A stretch of DNA of 64,000 nt from Colwellia sp. MB3u-45 (GTDB lineage: Bacteria; Pseudomonadota; Gammaproteobacteria; Enterobacterales; Alteromonadaceae). Numbering within the stretch: position 1 is the stretch's first letter; each line of letters starts with the position of its first letter. A model generated the notes under the pieces. That model was not told the DNA's origin and did no database searches. It worked only from the letters and a program-made list of their open reading frames with translations. The stretch lies in NCBI RefSeq assembly GCF_014077005.1, contig NZ_JACGVC010000049.1, positions 529,527-593,526 of the forward strand. The letters run 5' to 3'. This document shows positions 28,398 through 37,814 of this stretch, piece by piece. Both the position numbers and the translations under genes were made by a program.

Positions 28398-28816
28398 TAT
28401 CTTCAGCATTTCTCTTATCTTGCACATGTTATTAATTTATTGATCCTGTCAATAACAAAACCACAAGTTTAATGGCACGGATATAACAAGCTTAGTATAA
28501 ATATACTAGAGCAGGAATAACTGGTTATAACTCAAAAAAAAGTTAATTTGTCTGAATAGTGATGAGTAATGAAATTACCTCAACAAAAGTGCTAAACGCA
28601 GTTACTGTTTCAGAAGTGATAGTTTTTTAGCTAAATCAACTTCTGCATCATCAAGTGAGACTCACTCAGAAATTGTTCATACTGAAATAAATTCACAATT
28701 ACTTGGTGCGCTAAACACAAACTAAAATAGAGGTTCACAAACCTTCCTCATCTCGCTAAAATCTGAACCTTTTATCCATGTTGGAATACAGTAATAAAGC
28801 GACTTTAGCTTCTAAA
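28398..28816. other. Spacer with a possible frameshifted small ORF
   Basis: From ATG 28562, MSNEITSTKVLNAVTVSE is read in one frame, and SDSFLAKSTSASSSETHSEI up to a stop at 28725 in another. Together they could be a ~54-residue gene with one frameshift, but no family is recognised and no strong ribosome site is seen. Otherwise nothing. Confidence 0.25.
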
Positions 28817-28838
28817 AAGCAGTCCCTAAAGGACTGCT
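28814..28838 (-). terminator. Terminator of the MRJP-family gene
   Basis: AGCAGTCC/GGACTGCT stem (28818-28825 with 28831-28838) followed on the minus strand by TTTTAG, 45 bases past the gene's stop. Confidence 0.8.
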
Positions 28839-28882
28839 CAATGCTAATAGTGACGGTTAGTTATTGCTGAATTAGGGGGCAC

Positions 28883-29971
28883 TTACCGACCTACTTTACC
28901 TTTAACGAGCGGCTCAAAAGAAAGCACGCTAAATTGGCCTTGGCTACCGTCTTTACCGTCATTAAGTGGCGGTGAACGGTGAAGTTCATTCACAGTGAAG
29001 TAAATTTTATCATCAGCACCATAACTGAAGCCATCAGGCCACACGAGCCGCTCATCTTTAAATAACACTTCGTAACCGCCACTGGGCTTAACCACACCGA
29101 TAGCGCCGTTAGTAATATCCGTTACATAAACGTTGCCGCCACCATCTACAATAATGCCATCAGAAATTGGCTTAGTACCATAGCGTTCTACTTTTTGTTC
29201 AAGCGCTTTACTTGATAGACCTTCATCTATCATTGCGCTGGTAGCAATACGATATATCGATGTACCCGACATAGAGCCAAAGTATAACCAATTTTCATTT
29301 GGCTCAAGGGTAATTGGGTTTACACCTAAACGTGCCGCTTGTCCCCCAATTTTCATAGTGCGACCTTCAATAACTATGTCGATGTTTTCGGCAGTAGTAT
29401 AATGGCTGTTTTGCAGTACTCTTCGCGCTGCACCTGTTTTAATATTTACAGTAATAATCGCGGCTTGGCTGCCTTGTGCTGTATCTGCTATATAGATATA
29501 TCCATTTTTGTTATCAACCGCTAGGTCGTTTAAAAACGAGGTCTCTGTAATTGTTGGCTTTGCTAAATAAATGATTTTATGAAGCTGCTCGTTAATAGTA
29601 TCCCAACCGACTAATCGTCCAGCGTGATCAGGGCCTGACGTATCTAGCATCCATAAAATACCATCGGCTGATACGTTAATACCTAATACATCATAAAAAC
29701 CTTTACCGTTATTGTAAGTGTAAGCCCACGCTTCATTAGGATAAGGTTTTGTTGTACCGTCTTTGAACAACTCCATAATTTTTTGCTTTTGCCCGTAAAA
29801 TCCGTGTATTGACAAAAATTTTCTGCCCGACGGCGTAATAGCAATATTGCCTGGAGGGTGTTGTGCATCAAATATAGCTACCGTGTTTAGCTTGTTATTA
29901 TTAGCCGATGTCGTCGCTGCACTGAGTAATGCTATGCTATAAATTGCGGCTAAAAGTAGTTTTCTCATCAT
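28883..29971 (-). CDS. Exported MRJP/yellow-family (SMP-30-like beta-propeller) protein
   Basis: 362 aa with a signal peptide to about residue 23 (ATTSA). Beta-propeller segments GNIAITPSGRKFLSIHGFYG, GLDTSGPDHAG-like WMLDTSGPDHAGRLVGWD, NDLAVDNKNGYIYIADTAQG and SDGIIVDGGGNVYVTDITNG match the major royal jelly protein/yellow family. Bacterial members are of unknown function; some are annotated as dopachrome-converting or gluconolactonase-like, which is not established here. Monocistronic with its own terminator. Confidence 0.82.
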   Translation of the reverse strand: MMRKLLLAAIYSIALLSAATTSANNNKLNTVAIFDAQHPPGNIAITPSGRKFLSIHGFYGQKQKIMELFKDGTTKPYPNEAWAYTYNNGKGFYDVLGINVSADGILWMLDTSGPDHAGRLVGWDTINEQLHKIIYLAKPTITETSFLNDLAVDNKNGYIYIADTAQGSQAAIITVNIKTGAARRVLQNSHYTTAENIDIVIEGRTMKIGGQAARLGVNPITLEPNENWLYFGSMSGTSIYRIATSAMIDEGLSSKALEQKVERYGTKPISDGIIVDGGGNVYVTDITNGAIGVVKPSGGYEVLFKDERLVWPDGFSYGADDKIYFTVNELHRSPPLNDGKDGSQGQFSVLSFEPLVKGKVGR

Positions 29972-30477
29972 TGTTTTCCTTTATATGAAGATGTAAATAT
30001 TAGAATTATTCATAATATTTTTTGTTTTTTACTTAAGGGAACGTCTTTACTTTTTATTTAAAATAGAGTTTTTAACATCTTTTGACCAAATAACGAGTCC
30101 CACACTTATATATTTTTAACCTTAGCAACCAAATCTAAGTGATCATCAAGTAAGGTTATTTCTGATAACAATCACTCAGTGCTTTCTGGCCTTAGTGTAA
30201 ATTGACCTAATAGTATTTAATGTTCAATAATTTCAATTACTAGGTCGATTCACATTGTTGGCTTGGGTAAATTCGCATTTATTAACACTAGCGCTATACT
30301 GTTTAAGGTTTTATAGGCTATTTATTAACATTCGTCCTATAAACTACTGTAATACTAACCTGCTCCAAGGATGAAGCTAATTGTATTTAAAGCGGTTAAT
30401 TACCTGCTTTTTCAAATAAAGCGAATACTTCTTAGAGGAACTTATAGCAAAATGTTAAAGACAAAAAGGACTTTGTT
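29972..30477. other. Divergent promoter region, MRJP protein and PEP-CTERM-like protein
   Basis: No gene. A 19-base imperfect inverted repeat around the core CGACCTA/TAGGTCG-like sequence (about 30197-30215 and 30235-30253, 15 of 19 matching) could be an operator for either gene. Other than that, only AT-rich sequence. Confidence 0.4.
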
Positions 30478-31266
30478 ATGCAGCCATTTCACCTAAAAAC
30501 TATAGCCATAATATGCAGCTACCTTCTTACCGGAAATAGCCATGCATCATTGATAAATTATGAGCTATTAACACCCCATTCATCGACACATATTAACTAT
30601 ACTAATCCATTTAAAAATACTTTTTCAAGTATTAACGATGGCTTTCAAATCTATCAACGAGATGTTGGTTTAAATATACCCAACGCATTATTAGATAACA
30701 GTGAAATAGCAATATCTGACCGTTTAGGCATTGTTTCGAGTACCAATACACAAGCTTTTTTTGGCATTGTTGATACCGTCAACTTGAATAACCCAATCGA
30801 TGATGCCCTCGCTAAGTGGAAAATCAACATCAAAAATTTATCTGCATTAACATTTTTTATCGACATGGCGGCAATGGGCGACTTTGAAAGTAGTGACCAA
30901 TTTTTATGGCGCTACAGTATTGACAACAATCCATACAGTACAATTTTTCAAAGTATAAGCAATGAAGATACCCAACAAAATTACCGCTTAGAAGATAATA
31001 GCTTAATAGCGCTTAACGATCCCATGACGGTAAATTCTCGATTACTCAGTAATGAATTTAAAGCATTTTCGTCATCCATTTTAGACACTGGGAGCTTGTT
31101 AACACTTGAATTGAAAGCTAAGGTCAATGGTGGCAGCGAAGTTATCGCTTTTCAAAATATAGTCATTCAAGGCGTGTCAAATGCGGTAACAGTCGGTGAA
31201 CCAAAATCATACGCTATTCTATCATTAGCATTACTATTTTTTATAAAAAGGAAGATTATCTCTTGA
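30478..31266 (+). CDS. Exported protein with PEP-CTERM-like C-terminus
   Basis: 262 aa. Signal peptide to about residue 23 (NSHAS), a beta-rich central part without recognisable domain, and a C-terminus VGEPKSYAILSLALLFFIKR. That end resembles PEP-CTERM sorting signals (Glu-Pro, hydrophobic helix, basic end), although the first Pro is replaced. AAGGA lies 7 bases before the ATG. Function unknown; surface location by exosortase-type processing is inference. Confidence 0.65.
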   Translation: MQPFHLKTIAIICSYLLTGNSHASLINYELLTPHSSTHINYTNPFKNTFSSINDGFQIYQRDVGLNIPNALLDNSEIAISDRLGIVSSTNTQAFFGIVDTVNLNNPIDDALAKWKINIKNLSALTFFIDMAAMGDFESSDQFLWRYSIDNNPYSTIFQSISNEDTQQNYRLEDNSLIALNDPMTVNSRLLSNEFKAFSSSILDTGSLLTLELKAKVNGGSEVIAFQNIVIQGVSNAVTVGEPKSYAILSLALLFFIKRKIIS

Positions 31267-31330
31267 TGTATAACAGCGGTGTATTTGATAGTAAAACAAC
31301 AGTATTAGCAGATATATAAACTTAAAATAT

Positions 31331-31370
31331 AAAAAAGCCCTAAAATCCATCAGAAATATAGGGCTTTTTT
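31331..31370. terminator. Bidirectional terminator between convergent genes
   Basis: AAAAAAGCCCTA (31331-31342) pairs with TAGGGCTTTTTT (31359-31370); T runs occur on both strands. Serves the PEP-CTERM-like gene and rlmM. Confidence 0.92.
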
Positions 31371-31395
31371 TCAAAATATTGTTAGTAGAAAGTCA

Positions 31396-32481
31396 CTAAA
31401 TATCCATCGGCGGCGGAGATAATAACCTAGCGTGAACGGTTATTTCTTCGCGGTCATAATACAAATGCTTGGCATACAATTCATATTTTACATTGTGCAG
31501 AGAAAAAGCATCTTTCATCGTTTGTAAGTCATCATTAACTTGCTGATAACGCCCCTTCATGGGTAATTTCAAGTTGAAAATAGCTTCTTGGCATAGGCCT
31601 TTTAATAACCATTCACTCATCAGCTTTGCCACGCGTTGTGGCTTTTCAATCATGTCACATACTAACCAATAAACATTTTTCTTTTGCGGCAAGTACTTAA
31701 AGCCATCCATTGTACGATGCTTTACTTGACCCGTTTGCATTAATGACTCCGCCATTGGGCCATTATCGATTGACGTTACCATCATGCCACGACGAACCAA
31801 TTGATAAGTCCAACCACCTGGAGCTGCACCTAAATCGACTGCATTCATCCCTGAGGTTAAACGTATATCCCATTCTTCTCTAGGAATAAAATATAAAAAA
31901 GCTTCATCAAGTTTCAATGTTGAACGACTTGGCGCGGCATTAGGGAATTTTAAACGTGGAATACCCATCACATGTGGCGAAGTATTTCGCGCTAATGAAA
32001 AGCCGAATATAACTTCTTTGCCTGATAAAAATAACGCATGTAACACCGCGCCATCTTTATTACCTTTTTCGGTCAGTACTTTATCTTTTCTCAGTGCTTG
32101 TCGAAGTGGTACTGCTAATTTACGACAAAACTTCGACAGTTCTTTACCGTCATTTGTGTCAGGAGTTTCCATACGCAAATCAGCGTATTGCCACTCAGTG
32201 CCTAACACTTCTACAATGGCTTCAACGCGATTGTAGTCAGGTAAGTCTATCTTTTCAGTTACCGTGACAAACCATTGGCGAGCGAAAATAAGTCGCTTTA
32301 ATGGAATTTTTTCCATTAAAATCTCACCCTCTTCCGGCTTATTTAAATGAAAATAAACTACGCCCTGGTTTTTAGTTAGCTCTAAATAGCCATATACTTC
32401 ATTCCATGAAGCTTTTTCTTGAATTTCTGCGCCACATTCTTTTTCAAATCCGGGGCGACAATATAAAACTATTGCAGTCAT
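31396..32481 (-). CDS. rlmM: 23S rRNA 2'-O-ribose C2498 methyltransferase RlmM
   Basis: 361 aa against 366 in E. coli. N-terminal THUMP-like part (VLYCRPGFEKECGAEIQEKA), then the Rossmann SAM site AVDLGAAPGGWTYQLVRRG and the acid-rich catalytic stretch VCDMIEKPQRVA with NLKLPMKGR. Last gene of the gcvA-hydrolase-ygdD-rlmM cluster, 5 bases after ygdD. Confidence 0.96.
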   Translation of the reverse strand: MTAIVLYCRPGFEKECGAEIQEKASWNEVYGYLELTKNQGVVYFHLNKPEEGEILMEKIPLKRLIFARQWFVTVTEKIDLPDYNRVEAIVEVLGTEWQYADLRMETPDTNDGKELSKFCRKLAVPLRQALRKDKVLTEKGNKDGAVLHALFLSGKEVIFGFSLARNTSPHVMGIPRLKFPNAAPSRSTLKLDEAFLYFIPREEWDIRLTSGMNAVDLGAAPGGWTYQLVRRGMMVTSIDNGPMAESLMQTGQVKHRTMDGFKYLPQKKNVYWLVCDMIEKPQRVAKLMSEWLLKGLCQEAIFNLKLPMKGRYQQVNDDLQTMKDAFSLHNVKYELYAKHLYYDREEITVHARLLSPPPMDI

Positions 32482-32486
32482 TTTAA

Positions 32487-32888
32487 TTAATTACCTAACT
32501 TTTGGTCAAACATTTTAGTACCTGCAAATCCAACCACTAGCCAGGCAAGTGCAAATGACAGGCCGCCTGATGGCGCCAACTTTCCAATACTCAACACATC
32601 GAATAACGTTCTGATATACAAACTACCACTAAAAAATACGATACCAATCACAAATAATATTCCTGCGATCAATAACATAGCTTTTTCGTGCAGCTTATAT
32701 AAGATGATGGTTAGCATTAGCGCTAACGTATGAAAAAACTGATACGTTAATGCGGTCATTAGTCGTTCTTGTGACGCCAAAGGTAGCGATTGCCCACCAT
32801 GGGCTAACCAAGCGCCGAATAATACAGAAAAACACCCACTGATACCAACAAATATCATCAGTAGTTTAGCAACTGTTATTAATTTCAT
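32487..32888 (-). CDS. ygdD: DUF423 membrane protein (YgdD-like)
   Basis: 133 aa with four membrane segments. Motifs GCFSVLFGAWLAHGG, YQFFHTLALML, FFSGSLYIRTL and LAPSGGLSFALAWLVVG are typical of DUF423. Overlaps the hydrolase gene upstream by 23 bases and precedes rlmM, as next to E. coli ygdD. Function unknown. Confidence 0.92.
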   Translation of the reverse strand: MKLITVAKLLMIFVGISGCFSVLFGAWLAHGGQSLPLASQERLMTALTYQFFHTLALMLTIILYKLHEKAMLLIAGILFVIGIVFFSGSLYIRTLFDVLSIGKLAPSGGLSFALAWLVVGFAGTKMFDQKLGN

Positions 32889-33531
32889 CGATAAAACTCC
32901 TCATTTTATGAACCGCTGTAGTTTGATGCTGTTTTAGGGTGTAACCCGATTTTACCCGTGGCTTTAAATCGTGGTCACCGTCATTAAAGTAATGTAACTG
33001 ACAACGTGAGGAAATTTCGTATTGCTTAATTTCACTTTCACTACCTAGCGCATCTCTTTCGCCTTGTAAGATCAACACAGGCAATTGTGTATCTTGCAAT
33101 GGCGCTAAGCGTAACTTTTCTGGTTTTTTTACCGGATGAAATGGATAACCTAGGCAGATAACGCCCCGTATTAAATTACTTTTCATTAAAACGCTATCAC
33201 CCGCTAAAGTCGCGGCTACTCGACCACCCATTGATTTTCCGGCAATGTATATCGGTAAAGTGCTATTGGCTTTTGCTAATATGGCTTGATAGCACTCAAC
33301 TAGCGCGGGCATTCTGTCCGGTGGTCGCCTTTTGCCATCAAGTTTACGCTTGTCCATAAAAGGAAAGTTAAAGCGTAAAACACTCAATTGCTGAGCATTC
33401 ATCAAACCAACAAGTTCTTCAATGTACGGGTGATGCATATCCGCACCCGCACCATGAGCAAATATGACCAATGCTTTTGCGTCTTTGGCGCTATTTAGTT
33501 CGTTACTTACTGATAATTCGTTGTTGATCAC
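32866..33531 (-). CDS. Alpha/beta hydrolase of the KANL3/Tex30-like family
   Basis: 221 aa cytosolic hydrolase. VIFAHGAGADMHHPYIEELV, then nucleophile elbow GKSMGGRVAA (Ser at about 104) and ILQGERDALG, plus HDL near the C-terminus for the catalytic His. Overlaps ygdD by 23 bases and starts 5 bases after gcvA, so it is part of that operon. Substrate unknown. Confidence 0.88.
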   Translation of the reverse strand: MINNELSVSNELNSAKDAKALVIFAHGAGADMHHPYIEELVGLMNAQQLSVLRFNFPFMDKRKLDGKRRPPDRMPALVECYQAILAKANSTLPIYIAGKSMGGRVAATLAGDSVLMKSNLIRGVICLGYPFHPVKKPEKLRLAPLQDTQLPVLILQGERDALGSESEIKQYEISSRCQLHYFNDGDHDLKPRVKSGYTLKQHQTTAVHKMRSFIDEINNSC

Positions 33532-33536
33532 ACTAG

Positions 33537-34445
33537 CTACCCTTCATCAATCATAGTTTGCTCGTCGGCAACCGTTTGTAATACCCACTCACGAAACGCC
33601 GCTATTTTACCTAATTCCAATTGTTTTTCTCGACAGACAATGTAATAAGAGTTTTTACTGATTAATACTTCTTTAAATGGGCAAACCAATCGACCACTAT
33701 CAATATCCGGTTTCGCAAGCACACTATGCGCCAGAGCAACCCCTTGGCCATGAATAGCCGCTTGTAACACCATCGCCGAATGACTAAATATTGGGCCATG
33801 GTTAACATTACCGCCTTTGAAGTCAACATGCTTAAACCATCTTTTCCAATCTCTTCTCGAGGCATCATGTAATAAAGTATGATTTGCTAAATCATCAATT
33901 ATACCTAAGGGTTTACTACCCGATAATAATAAAGGTGAACACACGGGGATCAAATACTCGGTATGTAATTGCTCCGCATGAATACCACTCCACCGCCCTC
34001 TACCATAATATATTGCTAAATCAACATCTTCAGTAAGCGAATTTTCAGGTTGGTCAACTGCTTTAATACGCACGTCAATATCAGGATGTAATAAGTTAAA
34101 GGTGTTTAACCTAGGCACCAACCACTGTATGGCAAAGCTTGGCTGCAAGCTGACCGTAATAGCACCCTTTGCCCCGCGGGCTAATAATCTTTCTGTGGCG
34201 TCATGTAAGGCATTAAACACATCTTTAATATCAAGATAATATGACTGGCCTTCTTCTGTCAGTAACAAACTTCTATTTTTACGCATAAATAATTTTATGC
34301 CTAAATTATCTTCCAAGGCTTTTATTTGATGACTTATTGCTGCTTGAGTAACGAATAATTCTTCCGCTGCCCGGGTAAAACTTAACTGCCTAGCAGATGC
34401 CTCAAAAGCCCTCAAAGCGTTAAGTGGTGGGAGTCTATTCGCCAA
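33537..34445 (-). CDS. gcvA: LysR-family regulator GcvA
   Basis: 302 aa. N-terminal winged helix-turn-helix (LNALRAFEASARQLSFTRAA, VTQAAISHQIKALEDNLG) and a substrate-binding domain starting near residue 90. Sequence and the ygdD-rlmM neighbourhood match GcvA, the glycine-cleavage regulator. First gene of the operon; the target gcv genes are not in this window. Confidence 0.88.
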   Translation of the reverse strand: MANRLPPLNALRAFEASARQLSFTRAAEELFVTQAAISHQIKALEDNLGIKLFMRKNRSLLLTEEGQSYYLDIKDVFNALHDATERLLARGAKGAITVSLQPSFAIQWLVPRLNTFNLLHPDIDVRIKAVDQPENSLTEDVDLAIYYGRGRWSGIHAEQLHTEYLIPVCSPLLLSGSKPLGIIDDLANHTLLHDASRRDWKRWFKHVDFKGGNVNHGPIFSHSAMVLQAAIHGQGVALAHSVLAKPDIDSGRLVCPFKEVLISKNSYYIVCREKQLELGKIAAFREWVLQTVADEQTMIDEG

Positions 34446-34729
34446 ATTACACCTATAAATTTACGTTAAAAATGAATCTATGCTTGCATAATTCATCAAG
34501 TTTTCGACATAAGCATGTCGGATTAGTTTTTCTAATGAATGGCATTATAAATAGTCATTATAAACTTTACCAGTTTTACCGTAATATGCACGCCATAGAT
34601 GAAGGACTTCATCTTTAGCCCGAAATAACCGGGTAATAATCAAACAGGCTCCCAACCCTTGTTTGTCATTGAAAAGAACGAGTCCCAAAACATCTATAAA
34701 ACCAATTAACGTTTTATTACAGGTGACTT

Positions 34730-34996
34730 ATGAAAAACATTTTTAAATTAGCAACTATCGCCATGTTAGCTTTAGTGGCAAGTAACAGCCAAGCAACACA
34801 ATTAGTTAAAGTACAGGCTATCAACGCCGTTGAACTAGTAGAAATCACTAAACTACACTTGGCACAATCAATTAAGTTAAATACGATAGTCATAAATCCT
34901 ATCGAAAAAATAGCTCACGCTCAAGTTACAATGAACGATTTTCATGTCAACAAAGGCGCTGAAATTATCATCAAAGCGGTGATGCTTGCTGAATAG
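34730..34996 (+). CDS. Small exported protein of unknown function
   Basis: 88 aa with a clear signal peptide (MKNIFKLATIAMLALVASNS, cleavage near QAT). The 65-residue mature part is Val/Ile-rich and shows no known motif. AGGTGA lies just upstream of the ATG, and a good terminator follows, which supports a real gene. Confidence 0.7.
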   Translation: MKNIFKLATIAMLALVASNSQATQLVKVQAINAVELVEITKLHLAQSIKLNTIVINPIEKIAHAQVTMNDFHVNKGAEIIIKAVMLAE

Positions 34997-35041
34997 TAGG
35001 GCTATTAAATTAACCATTAACTTTTTGACTATTAATCTTCA

Positions 35042-35069
35042 AAAAAAAGGTGCCCAACAGCACCTTTTT
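35042..35069 (+). terminator. Terminator after the small exported protein
   Basis: AAAAAAGGTGC / GCACCTTTTTT stem (35042-35052 with 35059-35069) with loop CCAACA; usable in both directions. Confidence 0.93.
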
Positions 35070-35480
35070 TGTTATTTAAAGCCCAATAAACTATGCGAAA
35101 ATATAAGGCAATCAATAGCAACTTAATTAATCTTATGTAAGCTATCTAAAGCACTTAGGAATACCTTCTAAGGTATTGCAGCTAATCAAAGTAACATTAA
35201 TGGTTACATAAGTGTATTGGAACATAGGTGTATTGGAAGCAGTGAAGGCTTAAGATTGATCATTATAGGTCAGCATTTATACTGCTAGATATTACTCAAG
35301 TTTATGACGTCAAATAAAAACCGTCAGGTTAAATACATCACTAATAAACTCAATTAAGCTTTTAAAAAAACTCCCCTTCCATTAATAAAAATTTAACTGA
35401 GCGCTATTTAAATTAACCGCTATTTCCTTAAAAATAAGTACCTAACACTATGTTTAGCTAGATATTTACTTCATCCACTA
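35070..35480. other. Spacer with small repeats
   Basis: No gene. A short direct repeat GTGTATTGGAA occurs twice at about 35210-35236, and a 7-bp hairpin AATACCT/AGGTATT at about 35160-35177. Meaning unknown. Confidence 0.4.
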
Positions 35481-36131
35481 TTATTTTTTAGTGATGATAT
35501 ATAGCTTTTCTCTCAGGTAATCAACTTCAAAGCTTCGCTGGGCAAATTGCTTATCTTTAAGCTCATGGGTCGCAATACATTCAATATTGAAGCCTGAAAA
35601 CAAGCGTTGTACATCAGTGGCTGTTATCGAAAATGGCGGACCACTTAATTGCGTTCTTGGAAACTCAACTGTTACTAAAAATAAGCGTGTATGTGAGCAA
35701 AAAAACGTTTTCAAATGCTTAACGTATGCTTGCTGCATTGTTGTTGGTAGCGCAATTAAGGCCGCACGGTCATATATCCAATCTACGGGGTGAATGGCGT
35801 CTGCAGAAAGCTTAAAGAAATCACCTTGTAATAGTGAAAGCTGAGGACAAAAAAACTCCTCAAAATCACCTGAGGTCTTTTTTTGATACTCAATATTGTT
35901 TTCGAGAAAGAAGTCGCTACAGGCAATTTCACTTAATTCATTACCTGTAACCTGCCAATACTGGGCTAAATAGGCCATATCAAGTGTTTTGCCACATAGC
36001 GGCACAAACACATGCTGATCGGAGGGTAAAGACAGTTTTTTGAAATATTGAGACAATAAAGGGTGTATGTCACTTTGGTGAAAACCCAGCTTGTTGCGCT
36101 CCCAACATTTATGCCAAAAAAAACTGTCCAT
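35481..36131 (-). CDS. tpm: Thiopurine S-methyltransferase
   Basis: 216 aa SAM-dependent methyltransferase. The N-terminal FWHKCWERNKLGFHQSDIHP, then VFVPLCGKTLDMAYLA (SAM site), GNELSEIAC, IYDRAALIALP and GPPFSITATDVQRLF match bacterial thiopurine/selenium/tellurium methyltransferases. Downstream of sohB by 36 bases in the same direction. Confidence 0.93.
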   Translation of the reverse strand: MDSFFWHKCWERNKLGFHQSDIHPLLSQYFKKLSLPSDQHVFVPLCGKTLDMAYLAQYWQVTGNELSEIACSDFFLENNIEYQKKTSGDFEEFFCPQLSLLQGDFFKLSADAIHPVDWIYDRAALIALPTTMQQAYVKHLKTFFCSHTRLFLVTVEFPRTQLSGPPFSITATDVQRLFSGFNIECIATHELKDKQFAQRSFEVDYLREKLYIITKK

Positions 36132-36167
36132 TGATATGACCTTATTAGCTTAAATCAGCCAAAGCTA

Positions 36168-37217
36168 TTAACTTGGAAAAATACGATTATTTTGCCAAAC
36201 CTTGCTTATAATGCTATCAAATGACAAAGATGCTGCTTTTGAAAACTTTTCAGCTAAACCTTTCTTTGTTGCATACTTAATTTGCACTAACTTGTGAGAT
36301 TTACAACGTGCCTGTAAGTAATCGTCACTGGTTAGTATTTCATCAACAAGCCCTAATTCTTTTGCTTGTGTGCCAAACCAATGCTCACCTGTTGCCACTT
36401 TAGCGATATCTAGACTTGGACGATGCTCACTAACAAAGTTTTTAAATAACACGTGCGTATCTTCAAGCTCTTCAACAAATTTTTCACGGCCTTTATCGGT
36501 ATTTTCACCAAACATGGTGACCGTACGTTTAAATTCACCGGCGGTAAACTGCTCAAAGTCGACATCATTTTTCTTTAATAATTTATGAAAGTTTGGCACT
36601 TGTGCAATAACACCAATAGAACCAAGAATAGCAAATGGCGCTGAGACTATTTTATTAGCCACACAGGCCATCATATAGCCGCCACTGGCTGCCACTTTAT
36701 CAACTGATGCCGTTAATGGAATATTGCGTTGACGTACGCGGTCGAGTTGTGAAGCCGCTAAGCCGTAACCGTGCACCATACCGCCGCCACTTTCTAAACG
36801 AACAAAAACTTCATCGCTGGGTTGAGCCACAGTTAAAATTGCACTAATTTCTTCACGTAAAGAGCCAACTTCTTTAGCATCAATACTACCGTTAAAGTCG
36901 ACAACAAATAAACGTGGGATGGCTTTCTTTTCGTCACTGCCGTCTTTGAGAGCTTTTTTATCGATTTTGGCTTGCTCTTTTGCCGCCTTCTTATCTTTTT
37001 TCTCTTTTTCGTTTAACTCTTCTTTAGATAAAAGGTGGTGGGTAATATCTTCTTCAACTTCAATATATTGCTCTGATAAGTCAATAATTTCTAGCTCGCC
37101 TTTCTTACCACCTTGCTTCATTGCGGAAGAGGCAATAGCAATAATAATAGCAACCACCGCAATAACGAAAGTGATGGTTTTAGCTAAAAACAAACCGTAT
37201 TCATACAGAAATTCCAA
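36168..37217 (-). CDS. sohB: Inner-membrane serine peptidase SohB
   Basis: S49-family peptidase anchored in the inner membrane. The start chosen is TTG at 37217, with TAGGAG seven bases upstream; this gives 349 aa and an N-terminus MEFLYEYGLFLAKT like that of E. coli SohB, whereas a TTG further upstream (37235) would overlap the ribosome site. Membrane segment at about 13-32, Lys/Glu-rich linker (about 65-100), then the protease domain with catalytic Ser178 (VAASGGYMMA) and Lys230 (GEFKRTVTMFG). Confidence 0.93.
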   Translation of the reverse strand: MEFLYEYGLFLAKTITFVIAVVAIIIAIASSAMKQGGKKGELEIIDLSEQYIEVEEDITHHLLSKEELNEKEKKDKKAAKEQAKIDKKALKDGSDEKKAIPRLFVVDFNGSIDAKEVGSLREEISAILTVAQPSDEVFVRLESGGGMVHGYGLAASQLDRVRQRNIPLTASVDKVAASGGYMMACVANKIVSAPFAILGSIGVIAQVPNFHKLLKKNDVDFEQFTAGEFKRTVTMFGENTDKGREKFVEELEDTHVLFKNFVSEHRPSLDIAKVATGEHWFGTQAKELGLVDEILTSDDYLQARCKSHKLVQIKYATKKGLAEKFSKAASLSFDSIISKVWQNNRIFPS

Positions 37218-37672
37218 TATTTTTCTCCTAAACAACAGGTTAACAACTGTTAACCCTATTGTTGTATATTAATTGTAATGATTATTCTAGTTATCAATAT
37301 GGGGGATATAGTTTGTAAAAAAAGGGGAATAGCTAATTATTCACTAAAGTTACCCCTTAAATGAAAATAAATAAGCAACTGTCAGCCAATTTTTGCTTTA
37401 TAAAATAATGGCTAAACTGCAGAGTAGTATTTAAAAATGCGTCTTTATCCGCTACCACAATGACATTGTTAACTAATTGACCTGATTTACACCCTGCTCT
37501 TTTGAGCACGGGCTAGCGTTATTTAGCATAGCTTTGCCCTGGTGTAGTTTTGGTATAGTTTTGCTCTGGCATAAGTACGTTAAGCTAAAACATTACTGTG
37601 CCATCAAAAACTAGGCCTTAGTGCTACAGAATTAAAAGTACTACAAGCACTACAAGACAAATAAAATACCAG
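37218..37672. other. Spacer upstream of sohB
   Basis: Contains the sohB ribosome site and presumably its promoter on the minus strand. Short repeats of TTTTG(C/G)T(A/C)T and CTGG are seen near 37540-37575. No gene. Confidence 0.4.
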
Positions 37673-37703
37673 CCAAAAAAAACGGCCCAAGATATGGACC
37701 GTT
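37673..37703 (-). terminator. Terminator of the VolA-like lipase gene
   Basis: AACGG.CCA / TGG.CCGTT stem with one mismatch (37681-37703), followed on the minus strand by eight T residues. Confidence 0.85.
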
Positions 37704-37814
37704 AGTATTTTGTCAACCTGCGACAATATTTAATTAAAACTGACTTAACTCAATACTGTGACTAAGGTGCAGGCTTTATTCAACACAAAGTGCATGAATA
37801 CTCTACTGTGCAAT

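Noticed and set aside
36919..37272. 117-codon ORF antisense to sohB
   Set aside because: Shadow of the Lys/Glu-rich linker of SohB.
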